DNA of 64,000 nucleotides from Leptolyngbya sp. Cla-17 (GCF_016807185.1 NZ_JAEVYN010000001.1:186001-250000); one strand, 5' to 3'; shown: positions 54,077-63,427, counted from the stretch's first letter. The notes: a model not told the origin generated them from the letters alone. Numbers and translations are program-made.

Positions 54077-54463
54077 GTGGTAGTCAATCAAGCGACTGGA
54101 CAGATTATCTGCACAGCCTTTGGCAAAGGGCGAGTCCATGACTTTCGCTTGTTCAAGCTCCATCGCCTGCCGATGCTGCCGGAGCAGTTGTGTTTAGCGG
54201 ACAGAGGCTATCAGGGTATGGCAACGCTACATCCCTGTAGTTGCACTCCAACCAAAAAGCCCCGTAAAGGCAAATTGAGCAAAGCTGAGCGGCAGCACAA
54301 CCGAAATCTAGCCCGATTGCGAGTAGTCGCTGAGCATGTCAACCGCAAGCTCAAGATTTTTCGGATTCTGGCTGAACGGTATCGAAATCGACGCAAGCGC
54401 TTCGGGTTGCACTTCAACCTGATTGCAGCGATCCTAAACTTTGAGCTTGCGCTCTCTTCTTGA
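54077..54463 (+). CDS. IS5-family transposase, second frame
   Basis: About 128 residues with QVVVNQATGQI, LADRGYQGM (second Asp) and VVAEHVNRKLKIF, where the Glu completes the DDE set, followed by the RYRNRRKRFGLHFNLIA ending. It is expressed by a -1 frameshift from the first frame. The GTG at 54077 is unlikely to be a true start. Confidence 0.88.
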   Translation: MVVNQATGQIICTAFGKGRVHDFRLFKLHRLPMLPEQLCLADRGYQGMATLHPCSCTPTKKPRKGKLSKAERQHNRNLARLRVVAEHVNRKLKIFRILAERYRNRRKRFGLHFNLIAAILNFELALSS

Positions 54464-54489
54464 TTCACGCAAGAGACATCATGAGCGAT

Positions 54490-54702
54490 TGCTCACACCC
54501 TGGGATGAAAGTGGTAACGTCAGATGAACTGGTTTAGAGGTCGAATTGGAACTAGTGCCAATCAGCCTGAGCAGGAGACTGACCGTACCCGCCCTTGGGA
54601 CACCCATTTGTGCATTTCGCCGACTGCGAGACAGCACGCAAAGCAGGATCAATTAACGACATGGCGGGTGAACCAGCTTAACCCTAATCAAGGAGAAGCC
54701 TG
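54490..54702 (+). ncRNA. Candidate bridge-RNA region of the IS110-type element
   Basis: About 213 nt of non-coding sequence directly before the IS110-type recombinase. In IS110 elements the left-end non-coding region encodes a structured bridge RNA with target- and donor-binding loops. A hairpin ATTGG/CCAAT is visible at about 54545-54563, and GC-rich paired-looking stretches follow. I did not identify the loops or the element's left end, so this is a positional proposal. Confidence 0.3.
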
Positions 54703-56031
54703 ATGCAAGTCACCCATGAGCGCTGCGCTGGAATTGATGTTCACAAAAAGACGGTCGTGGTCTGTTGCTTAAGTTTGGATATGAATGGGAAACCGCAGCG
54801 CGAAACCCGCACCTACGGTACGACCATCCGCGAGTTGTTAAATCTGTGCGACTGGCTATCGAGTAGCGAGATCACGCACATTGCCATGGAAAGTACAGGG
54901 GAATATTGGAAACCCGTGTACAACGTATTGGAGAGCAGCTTTGAGGTGATAGTCGTGAACTCGCATCACTTCAAGCAAGTACCTGGACGCAAAACCGATG
55001 TCAAAGATGCCGAGTGGTTAGCCGAGCTACTGAGCTATGGACTCGTCCGTGGCAGTTTTATTCCACCCCTGCCCCAACGTGATTTGCGCGACTTGACCCG
55101 CCAGCGCACGACGCTGATTCGCGAACGCGCGAGTGTCATCAATCGCCTGCAAAAAGTGTTGGAATGGGCAAATCTGAAGCTGGCATCGGTGGTCAGTGAC
55201 ATCGGGGGAGTCTCGTCGCGCGCCATACTCAAAGCACTGGTGGCAGGAGTTGAAGACCCAGAAGCCCTCGCTGAACTTGCCAGAGGACGCATGCGATCCA
55301 AGCAAGCCGAACTGATTGCAGCGCTCTCGGGTCGAGTGCGGGACCATCATCGGTTCTTGATCCAAATGCATCTCGACCATCTAGAGTTTCTCGACCGCCA
55401 GCTCAAACCGTTTGACGCGCGAATCGAGCAGTTGATTGAGCAGCACATGCCTCCGGTCGAAGTCCTCGTTCCGGCGGCTGAATCCAAGCCTCAGACAGAT
55501 TCTTCCTCTGACCTGCCGTTGGCGTGGCAGCAAGCGATGCCGTTGCTCGACAGCATTCCGGGAATCGCCCGTCACAGTGCTCAACTGCTGCTGGCAGAAA
55601 TCGGGAGTGATATGCGACGCTTTCCCAGCGCCGCGCATCTGTGTAAGTGGGCTGGGGTTTGTCCGGGCAATCATGAGAGTGCGGGCAAACAATACTCTGG
55701 CAAAACTCCACCCGCAAATCGCTGGTTGCGAAGCATCTTGGTACAAATGGCAAATGCTGCTGTGCGCTGCAAAGCCTCCCATTTTGCTACGGTCTATCGC
55801 CGACTTGCGTCCCGTCGGGGACACAAACGCGCCATTGTTGCCGTCGCCCACCGCCTGTTGATTGCGGTCTATCACATCCTCAAACAACACCAACCCTACC
55901 GCGACTACCGCACTACCGATTCGGGGCAACGCACCCAACACCAACTGCTCCAAACCTTGCAGCACCGGATAGAGCGGTTGGGATATCAGGTTCAATTAAC
56001 GCCCCTTACCGCCCCTCAACCACCGAGCTAG
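54703..56031 (+). CDS. IS110-family recombinase
   Basis: A 442-residue DEDD recombinase. The N-terminal RuvC-like domain has GIDVHKKTVVV (D), MESTGEYWKPV (E) and KTDVKDAEWLAELL (D). The C-terminal Tnp_20 domain has SIPGIARHSAQLLLAEIG and the catalytic Ser region PGNHESAGKQYSGKTPP. Full length. The ATG at 54703 follows AAGGAG. Low-complexity QP-rich tail. IS110 elements insert site-specifically using a bridge RNA and have no classical inverted repeats, which fits the absence of clear ends here. Confidence 0.93.
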   Translation: MQVTHERCAGIDVHKKTVVVCCLSLDMNGKPQRETRTYGTTIRELLNLCDWLSSSEITHIAMESTGEYWKPVYNVLESSFEVIVVNSHHFKQVPGRKTDVKDAEWLAELLSYGLVRGSFIPPLPQRDLRDLTRQRTTLIRERASVINRLQKVLEWANLKLASVVSDIGGVSSRAILKALVAGVEDPEALAELARGRMRSKQAELIAALSGRVRDHHRFLIQMHLDHLEFLDRQLKPFDARIEQLIEQHMPPVEVLVPAAESKPQTDSSSDLPLAWQQAMPLLDSIPGIARHSAQLLLAEIGSDMRRFPSAAHLCKWAGVCPGNHESAGKQYSGKTPPANRWLRSILVQMANAAVRCKASHFATVYRRLASRRGHKRAIVAVAHRLLIAVYHILKQHQPYRDYRTTDSGQRTQHQLLQTLQHRIERLGYQVQLTPLTAPQPPS

Positions 56032-56116
56032 TCCTCTATTTTCAAAGCAGGTCTAATGAGGATAGTTCGTGATTCATCATACCCAAATAGGGAAGCAGCT
56101 GAAAATTCAGATGTCC

Positions 56117-56443
56117 TTACTCTTCAAAACTTTCAAGCGGGTATAGAGTTATAGGCTCAGCAAAAGGCATCCATTGGTCGTTCGCTGCCAAAACTTTGAT
56201 TCCGCTTTCGCTTCTTGTACTAGCAATAACTAATCCTTTTGCCCTTGCTAATGGAAACCACTCATTAAACGATCTGAGATCGTTTGTCTTGTCAGTCTGG
56301 GAAAAGTTGTTGTTGGGCTGCCATCGCTCCTCGACCGCTCGCCTCAGCCATCCGGCAGGATTTTTGATTGCACCAGCAGTCATCACTTCTTTCAGGGCTT
56401 CCAGAGCAGATAACACCGTTGCTTGTGGGGCAGCCTCAATCAC
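56117..56443 (-). CDS. Plasmid/phage-like protein of unknown function, start uncertain
   Basis: About 108 residues, starting with GTG at 56443. NPAGWLRRAVEERW resembles the NPxGWLxxAI motif seen in plasmid replication and accessory proteins of cyanobacteria. The frame is open further upstream to about 56580 (LPERTAVALENRANQIQ), without an ATG. Its upstream part overlaps the TnpC-like remnant, so it was probably the next gene of the same mobile element. Confidence 0.5.
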   Translation of the reverse strand: MIEAAPQATVLSALEALKEVMTAGAIKNPAGWLRRAVEERWQPNNNFSQTDKTNDLRSFNEWFPLARAKGLVIASTRSESGIKVLAANDQWMPFAEPITLYPLESFEE

Positions 56444-56534
56444 CTTGTTCAGCGTTGAGTTCAGTTTGATATTAAGGTTTGAAATCTCCGATTGAATCTG
56501 GTTGGCTCTGTTTTCTAGGGCAACGGCAGTTCGC

Positions 56535-57055
56535 TCAGGTAAGTCGATGACATTGTTGGGGTGAGCGGTAATAATTCATTTGCCTCTTCAGCTCAATATT
56601 CTCTTTCCTAAGAGCCTCGGTCGCTTCTCGCAACCTCTCAACCTGTTCATCAGCGTAGACCGCGATCTGCCCAAGATTTCTTCAATGTGCTGTTGTAATC
56701 CCTGGTTAGTCACCCGGAGCTTTTTGACCTCCTGAAGCAGCATCTTCACCTTGGCGGCATTGAACGCATCCGAGGCCTTTTGACTTGGTGGCACACCTTT
56801 CTTGGGAGTCTGCTGATTGCGAAGGAACTGAATCCGTTGTTGAACATCAGGTTCCTTATTGAGCCAAGCCCTTGATACCCCCGAAACTTCAGCTACAGTC
56901 GAAAAGTGGTAGTGCCCTAAAGGTAATGATGCCTGCAATGAAGACTGAACAGACGTTGCAGGCATACAGCTAACAGTTTTATGCCTTAAGTCTATAGGCT
57001 GATTTTGAGTCGAAAGTGCGCCAGCCTGAGCCGTAGTCAGTGTTCTCGCTTCCAT
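56535..57055 (-). pseudogene. Frameshifted TnpC-like (Tn554-type) protein
   Basis: From ATG 57055: FSTVAEVSGVSRAWLNKEPD and AAKVKMLLQEVKKLRV match the DUF6262/TnpC accessory proteins of Tn554-type transposons. Reading shifts near 56683, after EEILG; the other frame continues IAVYADEQVERLREATEAL and ENIELKRQMNYY to a stop at 56535. The gene is therefore broken by an indel or by sequence error. Confidence 0.65.
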
Positions 57056-57102
57056 ATTGCGCGGGAACTTCAACCCCTTGCGGCAAGTGATGATCCATAG
57101 AT

Positions 57103-57291
57103 TCAAGACTGGCAGGGGCTTTCAGCTATCATCACATCTTTAGGACTACCGTTTAAAGTTGTATTGGGAGAACGTTCTAGGTTCTCCAAGTACCTCACAT
57201 AACGGGTGATAGGTTTAATCGGCTGGTAGTCATCATCGAGTACTAACCAACTTACCCTACCATCCGGCAACTTAATGCGTTGAGGCTTCAT
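57103..57291 (-). pseudogene. N-terminal fragment of a tyrosine recombinase
   Basis: A 62-residue frame: WLVLDDDYQPIKPITRYV then YLENLERSPNT, the SAM-like N-terminal motif of transposon tyrosine recombinases. It then ends with unrelated residues. The catalytic domain is missing. Together with the TnpC-like remnant it shows a decayed Tn554-like transposon whose TnpA/B recombinases were deleted. Confidence 0.65.
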
Positions 57292-57465
57292 ACCGCAAAA
57301 TAATAAACTCGTACTATTCTACAACACTATTCATCCTCGAATAAAAAACATCGATGTACTTTGAGTACATCGAGTACGTTAAAGGCAAGCAGGATTATTG
57401 TGTGTAAACAACGAACATACCAATCCTGTTTTGTTATTGTTGTTTACTTTGTAGACACTCAATCA

Positions 57466-58632
57466 TCAGGATCTTACTTGAACTGGCATAACGAGGTAGG
57501 TCATCTTTAAGCCGCCGAGGGGAGTGAGGATAGCGGGGCTAGTGGGGGTGTTGAACTGAAGCTGGATTTCGGTCGTGTTGAGAGCTTTTAAGCCGTCGAG
57601 CAGGTACTTGACGTTGAAGGCGATCGCCATATCTTCGCCCGTAATTTGAGCCGGGATGGTTTCTTCACCACTGCCCACATCCGGTGCATCCACCGACAGC
57701 GACATTGCCTGATTAGTCGTATCCACACTCAGCTTAACGATGTTGTTCTTCTGGTCTGCCAAGACTGCGATGCGCTCCAAAGAACTAAGAAACAGGCGGC
57801 GATCAATGGTGGTCTGGTGAGTAAATTGACGTGGAATGAGTTGGCGATAGTTGGGATATTGCCCTTCCAACAGACGACTGGTGAGGCGTTGATCCACCCA
57901 TTCAAAAATCACCTGATTGCGATCGAGCTTCACTGCAACCGAACTGCCCGTTTGTCGCTCCAGCATTTTGGCAAGCTCTTGCAACGCCTTTGCCGGAATC
58001 GTCACATCCAGTGCTGTGGCATCTTCTGAAGTGCTATCTTTTGCGCCATTGCCGTTATCATCTACATTGGTCGTTTGCACTACCGACAAGCGATGTCCAT
58101 CCGTAGCAGCAAACTCTAACTCTTCCGCCGCTAAAGTCAGGTGAACACCGGTGAGCACCTGCTTCGTTTCATCGGCGCTGGCGGCAAATAGTGCGCCTCT
58201 CAACCCGTCTAGCATGGCTTCTGAGGGGAGGTGCAAGCTCTCGCCATCGGTGACTGTGGGCAATTCAGGAAACTCTTCGGCGCTCATACCGCGCACCTGA
58301 TAGCGCCCAGAGGAACACGTGAGGGTGGTGAGAAAGCTAGCATCGTCATCAGAGCTACTTTCTAGGATAATATCGCCTTCTGGCAAGCGAGACACGATGT
58401 CGGTGAGCAGTTTGGCTGGCAGCGTCAGTTTCCCTTCGGCTTCAACCGTTGCAGCAAAACTGGTTTGAATGCCGAGGCTCAGGTCAAATGCACTGAGGCT
58501 GACTTGCTGGGTTTCTGCGTTGGCAACAAGCAGCACGTTGGCTAAAACTGGATGCGTGGGGCGAGTGGAAACAGCGCGGCTAACTAAAGAAAGGCTTGTG
58601 CTGAGGCTGTTTTGGGTGCAGACCAGTTTCAT
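57466..58632 (-). CDS. dnaN: DNA polymerase III beta sliding clamp
   Basis: A 388-residue clamp loaded onto DNA at replication forks. It starts MKLVCTQNSLSTSLSLVSRAV, with DLSLGIQTSF, LPAKLLTDIVSRLPEG, EFAATDGHRLSV and the C-terminal YLVMPVQVR end that forms part of the peptide-binding pocket. There is an acidic insert at about residues 192-207 typical of cyanobacterial clamps. It lies on the other side of oriC from dnaA, same strand. Confidence 0.98.
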   Translation of the reverse strand: MKLVCTQNSLSTSLSLVSRAVSTRPTHPVLANVLLVANAETQQVSLSAFDLSLGIQTSFAATVEAEGKLTLPAKLLTDIVSRLPEGDIILESSSDDDASFLTTLTCSSGRYQVRGMSAEEFPELPTVTDGESLHLPSEAMLDGLRGALFAASADETKQVLTGVHLTLAAEELEFAATDGHRLSVVQTTNVDDNGNGAKDSTSEDATALDVTIPAKALQELAKMLERQTGSSVAVKLDRNQVIFEWVDQRLTSRLLEGQYPNYRQLIPRQFTHQTTIDRRLFLSSLERIAVLADQKNNIVKLSVDTTNQAMSLSVDAPDVGSGEETIPAQITGEDMAIAFNVKYLLDGLKALNTTEIQLQFNTPTSPAILTPLGGLKMTYLVMPVQVRS

Positions 58633-58769
58633 TTGGGGGCGCTCTGAAGTCTTTGTCTGGAGATCCTACCACTGTTGCCTGAAACGATCCACCTGAGCCT
58701 GTTTTGAGATTTTTTGCCGTTAACGAGATCGATCCGGACTTAAGAAAAACTTATTTAAATAGTAGTAGT

Positions 58770-59100
58770 AGAGGCTGTGGAAACTGTGGAAAAGATCGTC
58801 AGATCAAACTGGGATAGGAATCTAACACTTTTTTGCTTGTGGATAACTTGTGGAAAAAAACAGGTCATTTCCACACAGTATTTATACTTAGTGTGTCTTT
58901 CCACGATCGCTAGATCGTTATAAACTGATTTTCCCCAGACTTATCCACAGAAATTGACAGTTTTTCCACAGGTGATCTCAGGATTTACAAATGTTTACAT
59001 TCTTTAAACGCAAAAATTTACTGACCTGATTTACTCGAATTTAGGAGAAGCTAAATTATTTAAACACATAAATTTGGTTTTCTGGGGAAAACTCTATTTT
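58770..59100. other. Probable chromosomal replication origin (oriC)
   Basis: Between dnaN and dnaA. DnaA boxes matching TTWTCCACA: 58785-58793 and 58849-58857 (minus, TTTTCCACA), 58838-58846 (minus, TTATCCACA), 58941-58949 (plus, TTATCCACA), 58962-58970 (plus, TTTTCCACA). Near matches lie at 58776-58784, 58867-58875 and 58897-58905. Two sets face each other: minus-strand boxes on the left and plus-strand boxes on the right. An AT-rich stretch (about 58981-59075) next to the last box may be the unwinding element. GC-skew analysis would test it. Confidence 0.85.
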
Positions 59101-59202
59101 TTCCCCAGATAAGTCAACCTGATCAATGAGCAAAATAATCCCTAGCAAAAAATAGTCTGAAATCCATTGGTTTCAGACTACTGAATTAAAAATAGAAGTT
59201 TT

Positions 59203-60636
59203 TTAGGATTTATTGCGGGATTGACTTGCTTGATTGATGCGATCGCTTAACTGACGAAGCGTCTGCGCCATTGATGTGTCATTTTCCTTCAGTTGGGCAA
59301 TCTTGTCGCAGCTATACATCACGGTTGTATGGTCTTTGCCGCCAAACACTTCCCCAATTTTGGGCAGGCTCAACCCGGTGTGGTGGCGCATGAGATACAT
59401 GCCAATCTGTCGTGCTGTGCTCACTTCCCGCCGCCGAGAATGACCTTTCAACTCCTCAATCGGCACATTGAAGTTTTCTGCAATGATGGTCATTACTTCC
59501 GAGGGAGACGCTTCCACTTGTTCCACCGGCGGGTTCAGCACGGGCGAAATATTGGCTACTGTCATGGGTAACCCAGAGATGGAAATATAAGCGACCGCCC
59601 GAATCAGCGCTCCTTCTAACTCTCGGATGTTGGAGGTGTAGCTGGAGGCGATATATTCAATCACATCGCGCGGCAAACGCATGTTTTCATACTCAGCTTT
59701 CTTTTGCAAAATTGCCATTCTGGTTTCTAAGTCGGGCGATTGAATGTCGGCAATCAATCCCATGGAAAACCGAGAGCAAAGCCGTTCTTGTAGCCGGGGA
59801 ATCTGATTGGGGGGACGATCGGATGCCAGCACAACCTGTTTTCCTGCCTCATGCAAGGTATTAAACGTGTGAAAAAACTCTTCTTGGGTGTACTCTTTGC
59901 CTTCAATGAACTGGATATCATCGACTAGCAGCACATCTGCCGCACGATAGTGCTCCCGAAAGCTCTGCATACTGTCGCGTCTGATGGCAGTAATCAAGTC
60001 GTTGGTGAATTGCTCTGTGGACACATAAAAAACCCGCGAACTCCGGCAAATTTCCAAACGGTAGTGCCCGATCGCCTGCATCAAATGGGTTTTGCCTAAT
60101 CCAACGCCACCACACAAAAACAGCGGATTAAATTCTCGACCGGGCGATTCTGCTACTGCCAGCGATGCAGCATGAGCCATGCGGTTATTCGACCCAACGA
60201 CCAAACGAGAGAAGATATATTTTGAATTGAGATCGCTAGAACGGGGGCGATCAGCTGGCTCAGGCAAAACGGTCACAGTAGGAATCTCCATCGGGCTAGT
60301 CAGATTGGCAGCGTTGGGTTCCATCGGCAATGCCCAGAAGAAATCTGAATCCACTGGGTTGCCCTCATCATCACAGGCAACCGTCATTTGAATTTCGATC
60401 GGGCGCTCCAATATTTCTTGAACCACCTCTGTCAGTGTTTTGAGGTAATACTTCTGCAACCACTTTCGGGCAAAAGGATTCGGCGTTCGCAAAACGAGTC
60501 GTTCCTCGGTCAACTCTTCTACGATCGCCGTTTTAATCCATGCCTCAAACGTCGGGCGACTCAGCAAAAGCTGAAGGCGGTCTAGGGCTTCTGCCCAAAA
60601 ATTTTCAATTGCCGTTGCTTCCACAACTGACCTCAT
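59203..60636 (-). CDS. dnaA: Chromosomal replication initiator DnaA
   Basis: A 477-residue initiator. Domain I is at the start (FWAEALDRLQLLLSRPTFEAWI). AAA+ domain: NPLFLCGGVGLGKTHLMQAIG (Walker A, from about residue 170) and VLLVDDIQFIEGKE (Walker B). Domain IV has the box-binding signature GGKDHTTVMYSCDKI. Linker 2 (about 105-130) is short. The ATG at 60636 is used. Upstream of oriC and dnaN on the same strand, the classic dnaA-oriC-dnaN order. Confidence 0.98.
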   Translation of the reverse strand: MRSVVEATAIENFWAEALDRLQLLLSRPTFEAWIKTAIVEELTEERLVLRTPNPFARKWLQKYYLKTLTEVVQEILERPIEIQMTVACDDEGNPVDSDFFWALPMEPNAANLTSPMEIPTVTVLPEPADRPRSSDLNSKYIFSRLVVGSNNRMAHAASLAVAESPGREFNPLFLCGGVGLGKTHLMQAIGHYRLEICRSSRVFYVSTEQFTNDLITAIRRDSMQSFREHYRAADVLLVDDIQFIEGKEYTQEEFFHTFNTLHEAGKQVVLASDRPPNQIPRLQERLCSRFSMGLIADIQSPDLETRMAILQKKAEYENMRLPRDVIEYIASSYTSNIRELEGALIRAVAYISISGLPMTVANISPVLNPPVEQVEASPSEVMTIIAENFNVPIEELKGHSRRREVSTARQIGMYLMRHHTGLSLPKIGEVFGGKDHTTVMYSCDKIAQLKENDTSMAQTLRQLSDRINQASQSRNKS

Positions 60637-61041
60637 GTTCTAGCGGACGGTAGGGAGAATAGAAAGCTGCATTTGAGGAGAACGGTCAATAGTTCCCTAA
60701 ATCATTCCTGCTGACTCGCAAATTTGGGAGCCATGCGCTTTTGAAAGTCACCTCAACATAAGAAAAAACGCTATAGGCAGCGTTTAAACATTTTGAAGGC
60801 GCTACATCTAAAGTAGCAAACATAAAATTATGGCAAGGTGGAGGCGGATACCAAATGCCAGAAAATCCCTTTAACTGGACGACAGCTAAAGTAGTCTACA
60901 GCACCCACCCCATGAAAAGCAGGTAACTCCAAAGATATTTAAAGATTGACAAACCAGGAATATTTGTGCCGAGGCGATCGCCAATTCAGCCTTTCTTCGC
61001 CCACTGCACTTCGTATTTTGTACGCTGCACCCCGATTCGCT
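60637..61041. other. Intergenic region upstream of dnaA
   Basis: 405 bp between the RsbW-like stop and the dnaA start, both on the minus strand. It must contain the dnaA promoter. I found no DnaA box matching TTWTCCACA, no ORF and no RNA gene. Confidence 0.5.
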
Positions 61042-61518
61042 CTATCCTTCTTTGCCTGTAAAAGTCGGTGCCGCTTCAGCCTTCTCTACGGGCGCAGGTT
61101 TGGCTTCGGGAATGCTTGCTTCTAGTTTCAAACAGTTTTTTCCATTTACCTGCAACCGATATTCCACCCGATCCATTAGCCGATTTAAAATCAACCAGCC
61201 ATAGCCACTCTCCTGTTTTGCTTCTGGAGTAGGAGGAAGATAGGTAGACAAGTCAAACCCTTGTCCATGATCCCAAATCTCTAGAGCAATATCCCGATCT
61301 TGGAGTTCCAAACGAATTAAAACGGGCAAGTTGGGCTGATCTTTGTGAGCGTGGCGCACCACGTTGGAATAGGCTTCTACCAGCACTAAACGTAAACGGT
61401 TGGATTGTCTGGGCCAATCTACATGGTCGCCTAGCTCAACCTCTAAACTGCCTAGCAGCCAATTCTCGACGATGCTTAAAAACTGTAGATCGCTGGGGAT
61501 GTGAAGTTCAGTTCTCAT
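61042..61518 (-). CDS. RsbW-like anti-sigma/ATP-binding protein
   Basis: A 158-residue GHKL-fold serine kinase of the partner-switching type: N-box EAYSNVVRHA, G1 region DHGQGFDL and G2 region ESGYGWLIL. It would bind and phosphorylate an anti-anti-sigma protein. It starts 3 bp after the RsbU-like phosphatase stop, so the two are an operon. Its target sigma factor or STAS partner is not in the window. Confidence 0.9.
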   Translation of the reverse strand: MRTELHIPSDLQFLSIVENWLLGSLEVELGDHVDWPRQSNRLRLVLVEAYSNVVRHAHKDQPNLPVLIRLELQDRDIALEIWDHGQGFDLSTYLPPTPEAKQESGYGWLILNRLMDRVEYRLQVNGKNCLKLEASIPEAKPAPVEKAEAAPTFTGKEG

Positions 61519-61521
61519 TCG

Positions 61522-63228
61522 CTACAGAACCTCCAAAGAGAGAATAGTTTGGTCGTCTTCTTGTATATCATTGTGCGATCGAATCCGGGCAAGCAAGTCT
61601 TTCAGATCCAAGGATGATTGATCTTGAATCAATAATTGCCATAACCCGGTTTGTTGCAGCATGGCAGTGGCTTGATTGCTGCCATTAACTTGATTGGTAC
61701 CATTAATCGGTTCCGCATTGTGGATGGTTGCTTCAGTAATGCCATCACTGGTAAGCAAAAGAATCTCGCCGGGGTTAAGGTCAATGCTACCAGCAGCAGC
61801 TTTCCAATGCGGCAAGATGCCAAGGGGCACACCTCGCACTTTCAGATAATTCGGTTCGATTGTCACGGGTTGTCCTTGAGCGAGATGGGCTGAAACTGCT
61901 TCTCTAGACCAGACTAAGGGGTAAATGTGTCCGGCATTCGCATAGATCAGCTTGTGAGTGGATGGGGTGTAGCAGACTAACACCATGGTAATGAAACAGT
62001 TGGTGCTGACTAAATCTTCAGACAAGCTGCGATTTAAGTTTTGCATCACAATATGAGGCTCTGGCGGCATTTCTTGAGAAAGTTCTCGCCGTAAGACAGA
62101 AATTGCGCTTGCCATGAACAGGGCAGCAGGAACGCCTTTTCCAGAAACATCTCCTACTGCTAACCAAACATCGCCTTGAGGATGGGCATAAACCTCAAAA
62201 AAGTCTCCGCCAACCTCCCGTGCCGGATAGCAACATGCTTGAACTTTCATCCCCTTCAATTCGGGTAAAGTTTGCCGCAGCAGGTTGCCCTGAATTTGAC
62301 GGGCAACTTCTAACTCTGCCCGCATTTGCTCGGCTTGCGTTTGCGTTTGCAGGTAAAGCTTCGCTTGAGAAATGGCAAGGGCAGCTTGTTCGGCAACTTC
62401 TTGAATAAGGGTAATGTCTTCGCTAGACCAAGGTGCAGCATCCAGTTCCCGATGCATGGCAAAGATAGCGAGGAAATCTTGCTGATAGGTGATGGGAACA
62501 ACTAAGCGGTGCGGGCTACCTGTGATTTTATCGGTCTGAATTTGGCGTGTACTAAGGACATTTTGAATCAAGAGATCATCTGTGGACAAGGATTGTTGCG
62601 CGGGATTGCTGTTGTCTGCGTTGACGATCGCGGAGTGATAAAAAACCTCGGTCGTCAGGCGATCGCCTTCTATAGGCTGTAAAATGCACTCACTCGCATT
62701 AAACGTTTGTACTAGAGTCGCTGCGATGGTTTGCAGCATACTGTCATAATTGAGCGATTCACGAATGGCTGTAGTTACAGCATTAAACAGCGACTCTCGA
62801 CGCAGCGCCCGCCTGAGTTCGTTGGTGCGTTGTTTGACGATGCGGTAGGTTTCCCCTGCCTGCTGGATTACAACCTTAAGTTGGTCGGGCACCCACGGCT
62901 TGGTGATGTACTTAAACACCTTCCCGGCGTTAATGGCTTCCACTAAATCTTCAACATCCGTGTAGCCCGTTAACACAATCCGAATCGTATCGGGAAAGTG
63001 ATCAACTGTTTTGCTGAGAAACTCAGTTCCTAGCATTTCTGGCATTCGTTGGTCGGAGATGATGATTGCCATCTCGCCCTGTTCATCTAAAATCTTCAGC
63101 GCCTCGATCGCGCTTTCTGCCTTGACGACTTCAAAATCTCGCCGAAAAGTCCGGTACAACAGCGCCAGGTTATCTGGTTCGTCATCAACGACCATCAATT
63201 TCAGCTTGCCATCGATTTCCTCAGCCAT
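61522..63228 (-). CDS. Response regulator - GAF - SpoIIE/PP2C phosphatase (RsbU-like)
   Basis: About 568 residues. Receiver domain: LMVVDDEPDNLALL, phosphorylated Asp in IIISDQRMPEM, Thr in IVLTGYTD and Lys in YITKPW. GAF domain at about 165-310. PP2C/SpoIIE phosphatase domain from about 345, with REVGGDFFE, GDVSGKGVPAALFM and LLLTSDGITEA metal-binding Asp residues. It would dephosphorylate an anti-anti-sigma factor in answer to a sensor kinase. The ATG at 63228 is preferred over one at 63258, because the receiver domain begins there. Confidence 0.93.
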   Translation of the reverse strand: MAEEIDGKLKLMVVDDEPDNLALLYRTFRRDFEVVKAESAIEALKILDEQGEMAIIISDQRMPEMLGTEFLSKTVDHFPDTIRIVLTGYTDVEDLVEAINAGKVFKYITKPWVPDQLKVVIQQAGETYRIVKQRTNELRRALRRESLFNAVTTAIRESLNYDSMLQTIAATLVQTFNASECILQPIEGDRLTTEVFYHSAIVNADNSNPAQQSLSTDDLLIQNVLSTRQIQTDKITGSPHRLVVPITYQQDFLAIFAMHRELDAAPWSSEDITLIQEVAEQAALAISQAKLYLQTQTQAEQMRAELEVARQIQGNLLRQTLPELKGMKVQACCYPAREVGGDFFEVYAHPQGDVWLAVGDVSGKGVPAALFMASAISVLRRELSQEMPPEPHIVMQNLNRSLSEDLVSTNCFITMVLVCYTPSTHKLIYANAGHIYPLVWSREAVSAHLAQGQPVTIEPNYLKVRGVPLGILPHWKAAAGSIDLNPGEILLLTSDGITEATIHNAEPINGTNQVNGSNQATAMLQQTGLWQLLIQDQSSLDLKDLLARIRSHNDIQEDDQTILSLEVL

Positions 63229-63355
63229 GTGATACCCCAACCTTGTACACCATGGCAAATTGCAGTCTCATGCGCCATTATGCCCCTTGCTTGTCTAACT
63301 CAAAATACCCCAGATGACAATCAACCTAACAGGCAGGAATGATTTGGGGAGGAAA

Positions 63356-63415
63356 GGGAATAAGAGCAGGAAAAAGGGAATAAGAGCAGGAGAAAGGGAA
63401 TAGGGATTGAGAAAA
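63356..63415. repeat. Short tandem repeat, 20 bp unit, 2.5-3 copies
   Basis: Units begin GGGAATAAGAGCAGGA at 63356 and 63376, with a diverged third at 63396. It sits between the RsbU-like start and the cpcT stop. Confidence 0.8.
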
Positions 63416-63427
63416 GATGCACAGACT

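Larger units (their letters stand above)
53581..54475 (+). mobile_element. IS5-family insertion sequence
   Basis: An 895 bp element with perfect 13 bp terminal inverted repeats CTCTTGCGTGAAT (53581-53593) and ATTCACGCAAGAG (54463-54475). Two frames joined by a -1 shift encode the transposase. I could not define the target duplication. Intact ends and intact frames suggest a recent, possibly active copy. Confidence 0.85.

Noticed and set aside
55027..55995. Minus-strand frames of up to 204 codons opposite the IS110 recombinase
   Set aside because: Antisense to a well-conserved recombinase; GC-rich third positions keep the reverse frames open.
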